DNA of 64,000 nucleotides from Ignelater luminosus (lineage: Eukaryota > Arthropoda > Insecta > Coleoptera > Elateridae): positions 143,200 through 207,199 of the forward strand of contig VTPC01090911.1 in NCBI GenBank assembly GCA_011009095.1. The letters are read 5' to 3'. Positions within the stretch are counted from its first letter, which is position 1; every line of letters starts with the position of its first letter. Shown here piece by piece: positions 34,331-46,600 of this stretch. The position numbers and the translations under genes are program-made. The notes beneath the pieces were generated by a model. That model made no database searches. It had not been told where the DNA came from and saw nothing but the letters and a program-made list of their open reading frames with translations.

Positions 34331-35740
34331 ATTTTATAAATTTAAATATTCTATTTCGAAAAATTTTTGTTTCTTTATCTTTTAGTTTTATGCTTTTTTA
34401 GATCATAAAACTGTCATTTTGCTAGCCAGTACAAGATTTATTTTTATGTTTGTTCATTAATTAAACAGGGCAGTCAATAATCTGCTGGACCCACCCTTCT
34501 GAGAGTTGAAGAATTTTCATTACGATGGAGAGTTTAGGAGTTCAATGAAAGACTGCAAATAAGCAACACACGCGCACGTGAAAGTTTGGGACGTAGAAGA
34601 TTTCGCGTGATGTCGGGATCTATTCCAAGTGTGTGGATAGCATCGACGTAGGTGAAAGACAATCTGAGTGTGCACGATGCGAGTTATTTCTGTCATCGTT
34701 AAATATTTATTGACAATCCCTGGAATGTACCAGATGTGTCACACACTAGTGTGTAAATTAAATCTCGCCTTATCGGCGGACCTACCAAACTAAATTCACA
34801 CGCAACTCACAGTTGAATTACCGTAGCGCCTCTCTCTGATTATTTTATTTTTGACTAGCGTTGTTATTGTGTTCATTGTATCTATATCATTCAGTCGAAT
34901 CTCTATGAGTTTTATACTGCTTTGCTCTCTAAAGATAGTTAAAGAGTGTCAACACCTACCTTCAATAAAAGAATGTATGTGAATATCGTACGTCCCTGGA
35001 AGATTTAATGTATTAGTCATAAGAGAAATTTCGTGCAAACCAGTGCAGTGATTTGAGTGTAATTTGTGCCATAAATTTGGATCTCTATTGGATAGTTCCA
35101 GTATTATGGTAAATAATCTTACCCCTTTTAAAGCTTGTGAAGAAGTTAACGTTGGCGCATCAAGTTCGTCAACTGCGAATGTAGTTGTTTGCTAACGTAC
35201 CTGTATTTCATCTTCTCGTCACTAGTTGCTTTGGATAATAGTAACATAAGATTCACATTGGTGAAGAACCTTCTGACATTCTTTCACAGTAGTGAAAAGT
35301 TCGACGCGTCATTTCACAGTGGTGAAATATTTTGTATTAATGTTTATTTAGTATGCATTTTATGCAATGCGCCTGGCCGATCGTTCGTGCATATTAAAGA
35401 ATTTATTGTGATCATGGTATCTCATGTTTACTTGTTTTATGTGTACTTTTATGTATTTACCTTTTTCGTTCTATGTGTTTATGTTAAAACGATTTTCAAG
35501 CAGTGTGAACCAGGACCGCTGTAATCTGTTTATTGTACCAATTTAACAGTATGCTAATAATGTTATCAACTTACCTTTTGGCTTATTTTGTAGTATTGGC
35601 ATACACTAAGATGGTTTTAGTGATCAGCTGTTCTGAAGACAAAGGACGTTGACCTTCACCTACCTACATAATATCAGCTTAATCCCTCCTTGGGAGTGTA
35701 AGTATCTTAAGAGAGTGTAGTACAAGCTCGATTCCCTCTA
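34331..35740. other. Unassigned region with palindromes
   Basis: Slightly richer in G+C than the neighbours. It has the look of LTR or regulatory DNA (a 14-bp perfect palindrome ACACACTAGTGTGT at about 34742-34755), but I found no second copy to prove an LTR. It contains the three regularly spaced palindromes at 35252-35328. Confidence 0.3.
35252..35328. promoter_or_regulatory. Three palindromes TTCAC-N4-GTGAA spaced 30-31 bp
   Basis: Palindromes at 35252-35265 (TTCAC ATTG GTGAA), 35282-35297 (TTTCAC AGTA GTGAAA) and 35311-35328 (ATTTCAC AGTG GTGAAAT). The centres are 31 and 30 bp apart, close to three turns of DNA. They could be an array of binding sites for a dimeric protein or three small RNA hairpins. 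The regulatory reading is inference; the repeat geometry is seen directly. Confidence 0.45.
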
Positions 35741-35741
35741 C

Positions 35742-36151
35742 TTGTATAGCGTTCGAACCTGTGGTTCGACCTTGATAAGCATCTCGCTTACTGACCTAGA
35801 CACGGAGATCAGCTGCAGGGTCTCCCTTTCGAAATTAGGTCACCGTCTTTCTACTGTGGTTGGCGCCCTCTCGGTTCCAAAACCCATAAAGATTCTCGTA
35901 TCAATACTACCGTCTACCGCCGGCTCTAGGCCTTCCTCTCCCACAACCCGTCTTAAACTGTCAAAAGCTAGCGGTGGGTCACTAATCCTAGTTTTGCACG
36001 TAACAATGGGTTTGCTAGTTGCTGTAGTTAAGAAAGGTTTTGGTAATACGAACGACGGAAATACAGCAAGACAGTTTTCTTTCCGATCCTGATGCAATTG
36101 TTGACATTCTAGGTTTAAATGTAAGAGATTTGCAATAATACTCCAAGCCAT
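35742..36151. other. G+C-rich open frames, unrecognised
   Basis: Plus 35742-36092 (116 residues) and minus 35840-36151 (103 residues) overlap. The minus frame contains SLRRVVGEEGLEPAVDGSID and is followed by an in-frame stop. I recognise neither. One may be a real exon or an element remnant. Confidence 0.25.
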
Positions 36152-37592
36152 TTTAAATTGAAAAACAATGAATGTTTAAAAATTTCAGGAATTTTGGTTT
36201 TACGTGTAACGTAAGGTGCACGTACTTTTAATTCATGCACTACAAATAATACAAAAAGTCTCATTACCTGTGGAAAAATTACCAAAGTTCACGTACATCG
36301 TTAATAAGATTTAAAATAACAATGCGCAGAAGTAAAATTAGGTATATCAGTCGGCAGATTCGCATAAAGTTAGCAATTTTTAGAACCAAAGAAATGTTAG
36401 TTTTGATAACAGAGATTAATTATGACATTCTTATCTCTAATAATAATGATCTCACATTACAGTAATAAAAAGTTAAAAAATAAAACAGAAAAGCAAAACA
36501 AACTAAAATATAAAGCACTGCTGCAAATTGGGATAGGTCAGAAATATTATAGGCAAGAAAGTACTTGCGTTTAGCGGTTTCAAGAGTTCTAAGCAATAAA
36601 GAAATTATGTTCTTTGGGAAACAAATGAAGATAGATCAAATTTATTTTTAGAATTTCCGACATTTTAATAGTAAGGTTCAAAATGAATAGCAATAATCCT
36701 TCATATTACACTAACTAGTTAAAATTTCACTACATGAATTCAATTTTGTCTTTCAGCTAATGAATCAGGAACATAAAGTTACACATGCGTTTGAATTTTC
36801 TACAAATGCTAGTTGCAAATAACTCCGAGGTAACAATGTGTTATAGAAGTTACTAACACGAATACGACACAGTTGTTGTTTTTTCTCTTTAGCTCACAAA
36901 AAGCAATATCCTAAATGCATATATCCGTAATACAATTTAAATATGTAAAATGTAATATTTCAACTAAAGTTCGCGTGTGCTACTCTAATGAGATAAAATT
37001 GTTGATTGTTGGAATTACTCTCACGAGTATTCAGATTTGCCATTTTCATAATTACAGAATGTTACAGTTTATGACATTGTAAATGCAGCATGAATAATTA
37101 CAAAATATTATTTGAATATTTAACAATATGTTTCAGAGGCAGTGACAGGTACAAATTAGTTCATTTCAGAGAAATGCTTTCACTGCATCTTCATGTTATT
37201 ATTCGAGATTGTTAGTAGTAGTGTTCAGCCGGGTTTTATTATTAACTTAAGTAGCATTATTATTACTGCTACAATTTGATTTGAAGTACGTACAGCTTAT
37301 TATTATTAACTATTTAGTTCTTCTAAAATGATTACGAAATAGATATTTACCTCAGTTTACATTTTACTCGTTCTAGATATGAAGAATGAAACAAACATTA
37401 TTTGATAATTATTTATAAACTTAAGTGTATGTAAATGGTAAATTTTTAGTAAAATCTCTACTTTAGATAATGTAAAGCTTTCAACTTGATATAATAAAAT
37501 GGCGAGTATTAGAACTATCTATTCTATCAGGCCATTATTTAGCGTAATAAAACTTTTTTGAGTTTGCACAAGATTTTGTACTTTGCTTTCCT
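36152..37592. other. A+T-rich sequence without recognised features
   Basis: Noncoding, very A+T-rich, with no long open frames. Confidence 0.6.
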
Positions 37593-38587
37593 GTTTTTCT
37601 TTTCATTTTCGAACTGTTCAAGTAGGACGCTATGGAAACAATTGATAGATGCGCGCATCGCATCTAATAATAAAATTCACGTTAGTTATTAAAATTTTTA
37701 TTTTAATTTCAAAATTATTCACATAGTTATTTTAAATAAAAATAATTTCTGAGAAACCAATAAACAGACAATGACAAACGATAAATTAAGAAACAATAAA
37801 AGAAATTAGAATATAAAGCGGTACCAAAACAACGTAATTAAAGTAAGTAAAGTATTTAAGACTAAACATGTTCAAAAGGTCCAACATTATGATTAATGCA
37901 CAAGTTACACCTTTTTAAAACAGAATTTGTTGCTTTTCTAACGAAACGTACATCAATATTAGCAAAAACTTCTAGTACAGATCTCTAAAGTCATCTACTG
38001 TTTCGTACTACTCTTGATATACCCTATCTTTTTAGTTTTATGACACAAAATCTAACACTGAATCATATCACGCTTTTCTTGATGAGAAAAAGTTATATTG
38101 ATAATTTACGAGACCAAAATCAACATTAATTATAAACTAAATGATTTGCACCTGTCAATAGGTAATTTTGTTTGCATCTGTTAATTGTTTCCATAGCATA
38201 CTATGTTAACAGCATTTTTAGTTTTTAGTTACACCTATGAGTGAAGTACCTATTTTTATCTAAATTTGCTTTGTTCACTTATCTTAAATACTTTACTTAC
38301 TTCAATTACGTTGTTTTGGTACTACTTTATTTATATCCTAATTTCTTTTATTGTTTCTTAATGTATCATTTGTCATTCTCTGTTTATTAGTTTCTCAGAA
38401 ATATTTTTATTTAAAATTGTAACTTCATCGGAATAAACATTTCACATCAAAGTAATTATGTTTATAATTTCGAAATTAAAAGAACAATTTTAACAACTAA
38501 CTTAAATTTTATTATCAAACGCGATGCACTTCTATCAATTGTTTCCATAGCGTCCTACTTGAACAGTTCGAAAATGAAAAGAAAAAA
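37593..38587. mobile_element. Long inverted-repeat (foldback) element
   Basis: Left arm 37593-37862 and right arm 38281-38587 are inverted copies: for example 'gaactgttcaagtaggacgc' on the left pairs with 'gcgtcctacttgaacagttc' on the right, and 'aacgtaattaaagtaagtaa' with its complement near 38290. The right arm is some 37 bp longer because of indels. The spacer of about 418 bp has no coding content. Size and shape fit a non-autonomous foldback DNA element. Target duplications were not identified. Confidence 0.8.
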
Positions 38588-39840
38588 AGGCCATAATTTA
38601 TTTATTTATAAAACTAACTATGTCAAGTGGTATATCGTTAGAATTGTTAAAAAAAGGCCTTCTTTATAACGTCATGGCCTACTATGGTTTCTATTAGAAA
38701 AAACACAAGCTTGTGTTATAACTCAAAAACTATAGCTTAAATAAAAAATTCGGTTAGACTGTATTATTCAGCACACAATTACCTACAACTTCTTTCTTTA
38801 TACATTTTTTCTAAAGTCAATAATAACAGAGCTATAAGCACCGAACAAAACAACAAAAAAACTTTTTTTAAAAAACAAAAAGCTCATTAAGTTAAGCTAG
38901 TAAAACTGCAATTCTTTCCCAATTTAGTCGTCTCTCTATCTCCGCTGGTTTCCGAGATTCCCATACTAAACATCGGAAAAAACTCACCCTGTATGTACTG
39001 TACTGAATAACAAGCTGTTTTCCAAATACTGTATATCACTCAGATATTTTATTGCTTGCATAAATGAATTTATGTTGTTCTGTATATTTTCAAAGTTTTT
39101 AGAGCAGCGTTTCGTGATATGATTGGACAATGAACACTATTTATTAACTTTGGTAATAATTTTGTTTTGATTTTCGAAGAGGGTCTCTAACTTTTTATTA
39201 ATTTCTATTAAATCATTATTATCCGGATTACTAGCAATGTATTAGATTATGGTACTTAAACCATCTATTAGTGATCGTTTCTGTCTACAGTTAAATTTAG
39301 GAAGGTGGTTTTCTATTGTAACGGTTCGTTACTCTTTATGACATAAATATTTAAACCTTTAAAATCCCTCCAAAATTCACTAAATTAGTTTGGTATGAAA
39401 ACAAAAAAAAAATGGAAGTTCGTATCTTCAATTTTGTTAAATTAACTTTTGTAAATTATTGTTGAGTTTATTATTTGGCCTGCTCATTAATTAAATTAAA
39501 TTAGAATTGCGTGTTTTCAAGCTTTGTTGATTCAAATCATCTTTTGAAAAGAAATAGAACTTTTTGAAACTCCACAACTAATCCTTGCGGAGTAAGTTTG
39601 AATTACGTCTGTAATTCAATAATGTTTTTTATTATTCTTTGTTTTTTCGTATAAAAATCTTATTTTTGTTCGATAATTCTTTAGAATTTTTTATTCAAAC
39701 TAAAAAAGTAAAATAAAGGTCGAAAATCATCGATTACCCTTTTAAAGCAACGTTTATAGGTTCCGTCATTTTCGTGTTTTGAATTTAGCGCGTTACTGGC
39801 TTACGCTTCTTAATGTTCATTATCCGCCTCGTAAATTCAT
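38588..39840. other. Noncoding; possible element end near 38992
   Basis: The sequence finishing at 'catcggaaaaaactcaccctgta' (about 38970-38993) has the wording of a mariner-type MITE right end (reversed: TACAGGGTGAGTTTTTTCCG). I did not find the matching left end. The rest is A+T-rich without features. Confidence 0.3.
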
Positions 39841-40081
39841 TGTGTTGTCGGTTCTTAAAGCAACAGGTTGTTGCAATTTGTGATTGTTTTATTTGTTAAT
39901 GTAATTCACATCCAATGTGCGAATTGTAGTGGGAATTGTTAAATTTCCATTGAACTGTATTGTGACGTCGATCCTTGAAGCAACAAGATGTTAAATTGAT
40001 TATTGTTTTGTTGGGAATTCATTCTTTAATGTGCGAGTTTTAATGAAAACCTTCTGGTGTCGTAAATTCCCATTAAATTAT
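39841..40081. repeat. 120-bp tandem repeat, two diverged copies
   Basis: Copies at 39841-39960 and 39961-40081 align in register, e.g. 'tgtgttgtcggttcttaaag' against 'tgtgacgtcgatccttgaag'. A further partial unit precedes them near 39830. Confidence 0.75.
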
Positions 40082-40613
40082 ATTTTTTGACAACTTCGTA
40101 TTTTGGTTACTCTACATTGTTCTCTAAATCTGGACTATGAGAAGTGCCAGCGTTAAATTACGACACCGCTTGGGGTTTAGCTACGTGAAATTTTAAAAGC
40201 CAACAGAAAGCTTTGTAACTTGTCTGATTTGGATTTTGAAGAGGCAGTGTTCTTTAATCAGACTAGAAAATTCCATAGACGTGGTCACCGTGCCCGGTGA
40301 TTGTAAACGTAGCTCTGGTAAGTTGATATAAAAAGTTTATAATTGTACGTACATCACCGCTTGAAATACTCTGGATTATGACGAAAAATACCTGTGTAAT
40401 ACACAATCGTTTTTCGTTTAGCTTAAATTCATGAAACCTTTTTTTAAGAAAAATATGTGTATAGCTCGAACTTTGATCGTGTTATTACAAAGATAGATAA
40501 GTGTAACTAAAGATCTTTGTTTATTGTTAATCTGCCTTTGTTCCTTGTAAAGTATCTGTTTGAAGTTTTTCTCTAAAGAAAAGAACATTATTACAGTTTT
40601 AAATTATTGATCT

Positions 40614-41162
40614 TTATATTATTAATAATATAGTTAACTGTAAAGTTAAATAAAATTTGGATGACGTCATCTCAATCTTGGGTTTAAGGAAAGAATAAAA
40701 TATAAAGTTTGCTGTATTTGTTTGTATAACTTTTTTTGCTTTTTGATTTGCAATAAAACGTATGTATTGGTTCTCTATTACGTTGTTTTCTTGTACATTA
40801 TTATTAGATAATAAGTTTGTATCGGGCTTGTGTTTTCCTCCGTCGATATTACTTTCGTGATAGTCTACGTTGGGGAAAATAGAGAAAAGGTCTAAATCCG
40901 CTGCTGTGTTAATTGTTTCTTGAATTCGCGGTAATGTGTCTGCAACCACGTTTTCTTTACCTTTGTTGTAATATATTTTGTAATCATACTCCTTTAAACG
41001 CATAGACCAGTTACCCAGTCTAAAATTAGGGTCTATTATAGAAAAAAGCCAAACGACGGGTTTGTAGCCGGTTTCAATTAAGAATTGTCGTCCGCAGTTG
41101 TAGGGTGTGAATTGTTTGACTGCTTTTATTATGGCGAGCAATTCGTACTCAATGGTGGTCAA
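40614..41162 (-). pseudogene. Ty3/gypsy RNase H and spacer
   Basis: A 182-residue open frame starting TTIEYELLAIIKAVKQFTPY, where the family has YSTIEKELLAIVWA, continuing with RQFLIETGYKPVVWLFSI (the usual TDHKPL has become TGYKPV, so a catalytic Asp is lost), then DPNFRLGNWSMRLKEYDYKI and GKENVVADTLPRIQETINTA. This marks the end of RNase H; the Asn/Asp-rich remainder is the spacer before integrase. RNase H would remove the RNA strand during reverse transcription in the cytoplasm. Confidence 0.85.
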
Positions 41163-42060
41163 ACACTATCAAGCGTCCTAGAATTGGTTTACAATCCTGG
41201 AAAGGTACGCTACCTATCGCGATGTTAGAAGCATCCATAGTAATGCGAAAGGTTTTCTGGAAGTCAGGATAAGTTAAAACGGGGGCGTTAGTCAGAAGTT
41301 CCTTACATTTGTTGAATGCGTCAAGATAAGAGGGATCGTCAGTATTTATTTTCGTTCTTTTCTTAAGGTATTTAGTGAAAGAATAGATGAAAGCAAAATT
41401 TTGAATAAATCGTCCATACTGGCTTACTAAGTCAAGAAAAGCTTCGATTTTTTTTGTGGTCTTTTACTCTTGGACTACCGTTATTTTGGTGGAGTTTGGT
41501 TTAATGCCGTCTGGTGCTATAACATGTCCTTGTTTTAAAAACTCTTGTCTTGTAATTTCTGGAAGATTAACTTAAGATTATCTAAGTGATGTTGGATTGA
41601 CCTGAAAAAAATAACGACGAGGTGTTCCCTTACAATGTTATCCATGTTACACTGAAACGTGCCTGGGGCGTTTCGAAGACCAAAGGGCATTCTCACATAC
41701 TCATAGTGTCCGTTGTCTACTGAAAAGGCTGATTTTTTAATAATTTTGGATCCATTTCGATTTGGTGGAATCCTTTGTACTAAATCGAACGTAGAAAAGT
41801 AAGTGCATCTGCCTAAATTATCTATAGTTTTGTCTATGCGTGGTAATAAATATTTATCCTCTATTGTTTTCTCGTTGAGCTTAAGATAATCGATTACTAA
41901 ACAATATTTCCTTTTTCCTCTCGCATCTAAATTTTTTTGGAACTATCCATAAGAGTGAGCTGTAATGTGAAATACTTAACCTAATAATTTTGTTGTCCAG
42001 AAGTTTTTGTAATTGGTTTTGTATCTCGTCCTTAAGTAATAGAAATACCTATGTGAATTA
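41160..42060 (-). pseudogene. Ty3/gypsy reverse transcriptase
   Basis: Minus-strand translation shows LTNAPVLTYPDFQKTFRITM and then DASNIAIGSVPFQ (start of RNase H connection, 41215-41310), AFLDLVSQYGRFIQNFAFIY and SFTKYLKKRTK (41345-41440). Upstream, the RT core near 41600-41960 is in pieces, including the run that fits the 'MPFGLRNAPGTFQ' block at about 41655-41700. Several frameshifts are present. The catalytic YxDD box was not seen clearly. Confidence 0.7.
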
Positions 42061-42649
42061 GCATACACCGAATCATACCCCCATGGTTCGAATTGTGTGC
42101 TTTACTGCTTTGGTAAACGATAAATTACAATTTCCGTTGTAAAATACGTCGCGGATGTTTTTGCAGAGAGCTAAGATTTCCACTTTTTCCTCTGGATTAA
42201 GGTGTTCTGTTCCTGTTCCATTTGAAATGTCACAGTCTTTACAATTACATTTTGGGTTGTCAGTTTCAAAGTTGTTAAAAGTTCTACACTAATCTGATTT
42301 TGGAAATTAATTCCTATCTCACCTACTTCTTCGAAAGGAACGGTACAAAAGCCATCCTTAGCATGAGCTATTGATTCTGAAATTTGTATCTGACCTAGTT
42401 GGGTTTGAGAAATTATTACTTGTTCTTGTTGTTATAGAGCTCCTAGCGTTTTGTCTAAAAGGTTTAACATTCAGAGGGTTTAATTCAATTTAATATTAAC
42501 TTCTAGATTTTGCTTATTATTATTATTATTTAATTTAGCGCCTAGCCTTTTTAGATCTTCACCACCCAAAAGTGCATCGAATCTTTCATGTCATTTAAGT
42601 ATGAAAAGTTTTACGTTATTATTTATGCCGTATTCTTTCAGTACAGGAT

Positions 42650-43992
42650 AGGAAACACTTAATTGTTAGGTATGGTTTGATTTAGGCTCGTAACAGAAAA
42701 TGGTTTTGTGAAAAAATAACTTTTAAAATGGTTTTCGGCCACTTCTGGGTTTATAATAGAGTCGAAAGCGCCTGAATCATTTAGAACTTTTAGACTGAGA
42801 TGAAAGATGGTAAGAAATGGTAGTCGTGATTTACTAAGAATTGAATTTAGACCGAGTCTGATTCTTCTGAGGCGGGCATCTAAAAATTTTCACTTCGAGT
42901 TTCTTATTCAAAGTCGTTAGGAATTCCAGAGAAGTTTTCTTCGTAGAAATTATGAGAGAATTGTTAAAAAAAAAGTCGAATTCTCTGCGTAGTAATTGGG
43001 GTCGTATTCAGGTGCAGTGGGTACCTTCATATTATGAAGTGATTCCCAGATGAAATTTCTAGGACCGGTCGGTTGGAAATAATTTCGATTTCTATTCAGT
43101 TGGGAAGTAGTTTTTAGTGACTATGGACGTGGGCGTCGGTTTGGGTTCCTGTTTCTTATCGAAAACTTGTGAGTTGATAAAAAAGTTTTGTTTCATTGGT
43201 CGTGTCTGAATGTTTATAGGTTCCCGTGGGAACGGAGTCGGTCCTTGAGATGATTGCGTATTTTGTTCTGGTCTTTAAATGTTAATAGAAAATGAATAGT
43301 TTTGAAACTGTGAGGGTTAATGTGCGGGTCTAAACTGTTGCTGAATCGGTTTGAGGAGTTTTGTGGAATGTCTTTGCCTAATACAACTGAGAAAGTTTTA
43401 TAGTTGGATTAAAGCGTTTTCTAAGAAAGTATTTCGAGCTCACAAATTATACATTTTAGTTTGATATTCCTTAACATTATCATCTTGTTTCTTTAGAGTA
43501 ACGTGTTCTAAAATGTATAATTTAGATTTAATACGTTTATATTAAATTTTGTAATTTTCATTAGAAGATTGAAAACATATAATCAGATCGTTTTCTGAAA
43601 GTGTCTCATTTCTTTCATCTCCAAATCGATTGAGAAGAGCTTCTTTTACCTGCGTCCAGATGCTACAGTTAGAAAAAGGTTTCACAAGTAGCACCAACTA
43701 ATTTAAAGTAACATGATTCAAATAGCAATTTGTTGGAAAAATTTAGCTCTGGACTTGCACTACTAATCTTGAATGTATTTAGAAACTTGTTGCATTGCCG
43801 AATATAATAAGATAAATTTGCGCTTCCTCCGTCGTAGATAGTAATGATTTCCCTAGCGATATTTAATTTGGAATAATTAACAGACACTGTTTTGTTATTT
43901 AATTAAGATTTTATTTTACTTAAATCTATTTGTTGATGAGAATTACTAGAATTATTTTCTCTAATGGGAGATCTATCTTTGATATTAGTCAT
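42650..43992 (-). pseudogene. Ty3/gypsy gag and protease
   Basis: Gag appears to start at 43992 (MTNIKDRSPIRENNSS) and after a frameshift gives 43669-43887 with IITIYDGGSANLSYYIRQCN, the conserved capsid-like start seen in insect gypsy elements ('YDGGxxxLxxFI'). The protease region near 42730-42800 reads LNDSGAFDSIINPEVAENHF, with D-S-G as the active-site triad. No zinc knuckle was recognised between them. Gag would form the particle; protease would process the polyprotein. Confidence 0.65.
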
Positions 43993-44586
43993 ATGGTTAA
44001 ACAATTAAAATGAAACATGCATAATTGTACGAGATTAAGTAATAGAAGGTACAGGAAAAATCCACTTACAGGACTAAAGATGCTAGTGGCATAGTGAACA
44101 TGCCTAGCGGATTTCCGTGGATCTGCGTTGGGTTTCTACTGGTGACATCGTTGTACTGCAGCTAGCTATGGTCTTTTGCGAGGGTGAAAACCTTCTTGCA
44201 GGTAAAGTTTTTCTTGCTTGTTCAGTTGAGTTCGTTCGTAGTTTGCAGGACGTCGTATATTATTATATGCATTAAAAATAGCTATGTTGTTTACCAAAAA
44301 ACACGCAAAACGCAACCTACCTAAAAGATTACCAATAAGATAGACCTAAAAAAAGGGGAGCTAGATGAAGTTAGAAAAACCTTCAAAATGAAATACGAAG
44401 ATCAATATGAATCAAACAAATTTTAAATTTAATTAAAGTATGATAGAAACAAATCCCTAATCCAAAATAAATACATAGCTCTAAAGGCCATATCTCAATA
44501 GTTTTCTTCCATTCGACTTTTCTGACCTTCCTTAATTTATATTTGCTGGTCTTCTTACTTCTAAGGTTTTTCTTACCAGTCTATTT
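43993..44586. other. Noncoding stretch upstream of gag
   Basis: In the orientation of the gypsy element this is its 5' side, where leader and LTR should be. I could not identify a primer-binding site or a duplicated LTR. Confidence 0.4.
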
Positions 44587-45503
44587 GAGGAGCAGACTTT
44601 CAAAACGCATTTTATCCAAAATTTCACAATTTTAGGTACAGGTGGCGTTTTGTGATTTGACTGTAGGTCTACAATTTCTACATATTTTGGGCAGTCTAAA
44701 CGTATTTCATCCCACTCAAAAACAAATATAAAAAGTACTTGGACATGCAAAATGCATTTTGTCCAGCAGAAAATGACAAACGTATAGCAGTATGTCCGTA
44801 AGAACAGGGACCACTGCAGTTTGTTTGTCCAACGAATCTTTGTTAGTGCGGAGTGCTGCTAATTTATTGAAAATAGCGTTTAATTTGTTAATAATGGGAA
44901 AAAAATATTAAGATCTTATAGTACTATAAATATACCTGAAAGATACTACGAATTGTACAAAGTACAAAAATTGAGCACTGAGTGGAACTTAGTGTATATT
45001 AAAGCTTCAACAAGGTATTTGATGAAAATTAGAAAAATCAGTTCAGCATGTAGATTAAAAATAAAAAAATCAAAGAAACTAACTCGTGTTGTAGTCAAGA
45101 TGGTATAACTGTATAGAAATGATGACCCTACATCAAAATGTGAAACACATTTAGTTTGATTAAAATCAATGTATTTTATTTTTGTTATTGTAAAAATACT
45201 TTATTTGTTTAAATAAATTTGTTTTGGTGAATTTAGATGTGACTGTTGTTATTTGGGACAACTTAACTGCAGTTTGTCCAGCCTATACAAACAAAAGTAA
45301 TTATGCCCAGACTTTTTTTTTTAATTTTAAGCAAAAAAAGAAATATTTTAGATAACTTATTAATCATCAGCATCAATAATATTTTTAATAATTATTGAAA
45401 CAAAACAGAATTACGTACTCTAAATATTAACAGTACAGCAGTTTTTTTCTGTTTCTCAAAAAATGCAAACATGGACAAACTGCTTTTTGAAAGTCTGCTC
45501 CTC
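44587..45503. mobile_element. 917-bp terminal-inverted-repeat element, unassigned
   Basis: Left end GAGGAGCAGACTTTCAAAAC at 44587 matches the complement of the right end finishing at 45503, over about 31 bp with three or four mismatches. A motif like TGCAGTTTGTCC recurs inside (about 44816, 45270 and, inverted, 45471-45484). There is no recognisable transposase, so it is probably non-autonomous. I see no clear target duplication, and therefore do not assign a superfamily. Confidence 0.7.
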
Positions 45504-46600
45504 ACTTGATAATAAACTTGTTAAATAATTTAGTCACCTTAGCCTTTATATTCTGAATCACTACACTTATTTTTGATTATTCCTCCATTTTCTATAGTTT
45601 TTAGTTTGTTTTTCTCTATTTTCACCTTGGAACCAATTATGCCGCTCTGAATGAGCAGCTATTTGTTTGTTTTATTAGCAAAACTTTAACCTCCACGCTG
45701 CACTCGAGAGCGACTAGTGATCTGGGAATCATTTAGTGTAAGTTTATAATATTTACCGACTCTGTGAATCGCAGCGAGTTGTCTAATGTTAAGTTAGTAA
45801 GTTCTCAAAGTACTATAAGTTTTCGATAAGTTAAAAAGTATTCATTGCTACCAGGGCATTTTATTAAGATATCTACATCTACATACAAGATGTTTGTTTC
45901 TGAGAAGCCACATCAGCAAAGGCGTTAATCCTTTCTGGTTCCTGGCGCCTATATTGATTGTGACATCTTCAGGGAAGCCAAGAAAACCTCTACTGAGTTT
46001 TCTTTATTGAGTTTTTATTTCAGTTTAGCATAAATCATTTGTGAACCCTTCCATTTCCGTCGTTCGAGCTGCTGCGAGCACAACATTTTTTTTTCTCCGG
46101 GTTTTGTTGGTGACACATTATATGGATCAACTTAGAGGCTCTTGTTGCAATTATGTAAGCCACAATTGCGTTAATACTTATTTATCTAGTGCTTTTAGTT
46201 TTCAATATGAGCTCACGCGAATCTGATCGCTTGTGGGATAAGGATATGATTTGGATTAAACGCGTTTAATCATTATATCTAAAATTAAAATTTGCTAACA
46301 GTACAATCTATTAATTTTTGCACCTGTAATTTTTTATCAACCGCTAGTTTCTATAATATATTTTACTACAATTCTAGTCATTTAATGTAGTACTACCTTA
46401 CTGCACTATTAGATATTATTTATTCATTTTTTATACAAGGCTACAAGGCATTCATAAAACACAACAAGTTAATAGTGGATAAAAAAACGACTAAGCAAGA
46501 AAACAGTAGCAGAATGAAGCGTTTAATCTTAGAGAGGTCACCAGACGGAGGCTTACTTGAAGACTAATTAAAGAAAATAAAAAGGACGTCTTGGACAAAA
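45504..46600. other. Noncoding stretch with an 18-bp palindrome
   Basis: Nothing coding was recognised. A perfect palindrome GATTAAACGCGTTTAATC lies at 46254-46271. Confidence 0.5.

Larger units (their letters stand above)
40614..43992 (-). mobile_element. Ty3/gypsy LTR retrotransposon without visible integrase
   Basis: Reading leftward from 43992: gag, protease, reverse transcriptase and RNase H, the pol order of Ty3/gypsy. After RNase H the frame runs on to a stop at 40614, and no integrase follows to the left. LTRs were not recognised on either side. The element is damaged by many frameshifts but still longer than most in this window. Confidence 0.8.

Noticed and set aside
34442-34990. 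A solo LTR
   Set aside because: The sequence has LTR-like style, but no TG...CA borders with a target duplication and no second copy could be shown.
38950-38995. Right end of a mariner-type MITE (reversed TACAGGGTGAG)
   Set aside because: Only one end was found, so it is mentioned with low confidence and not called as an element.
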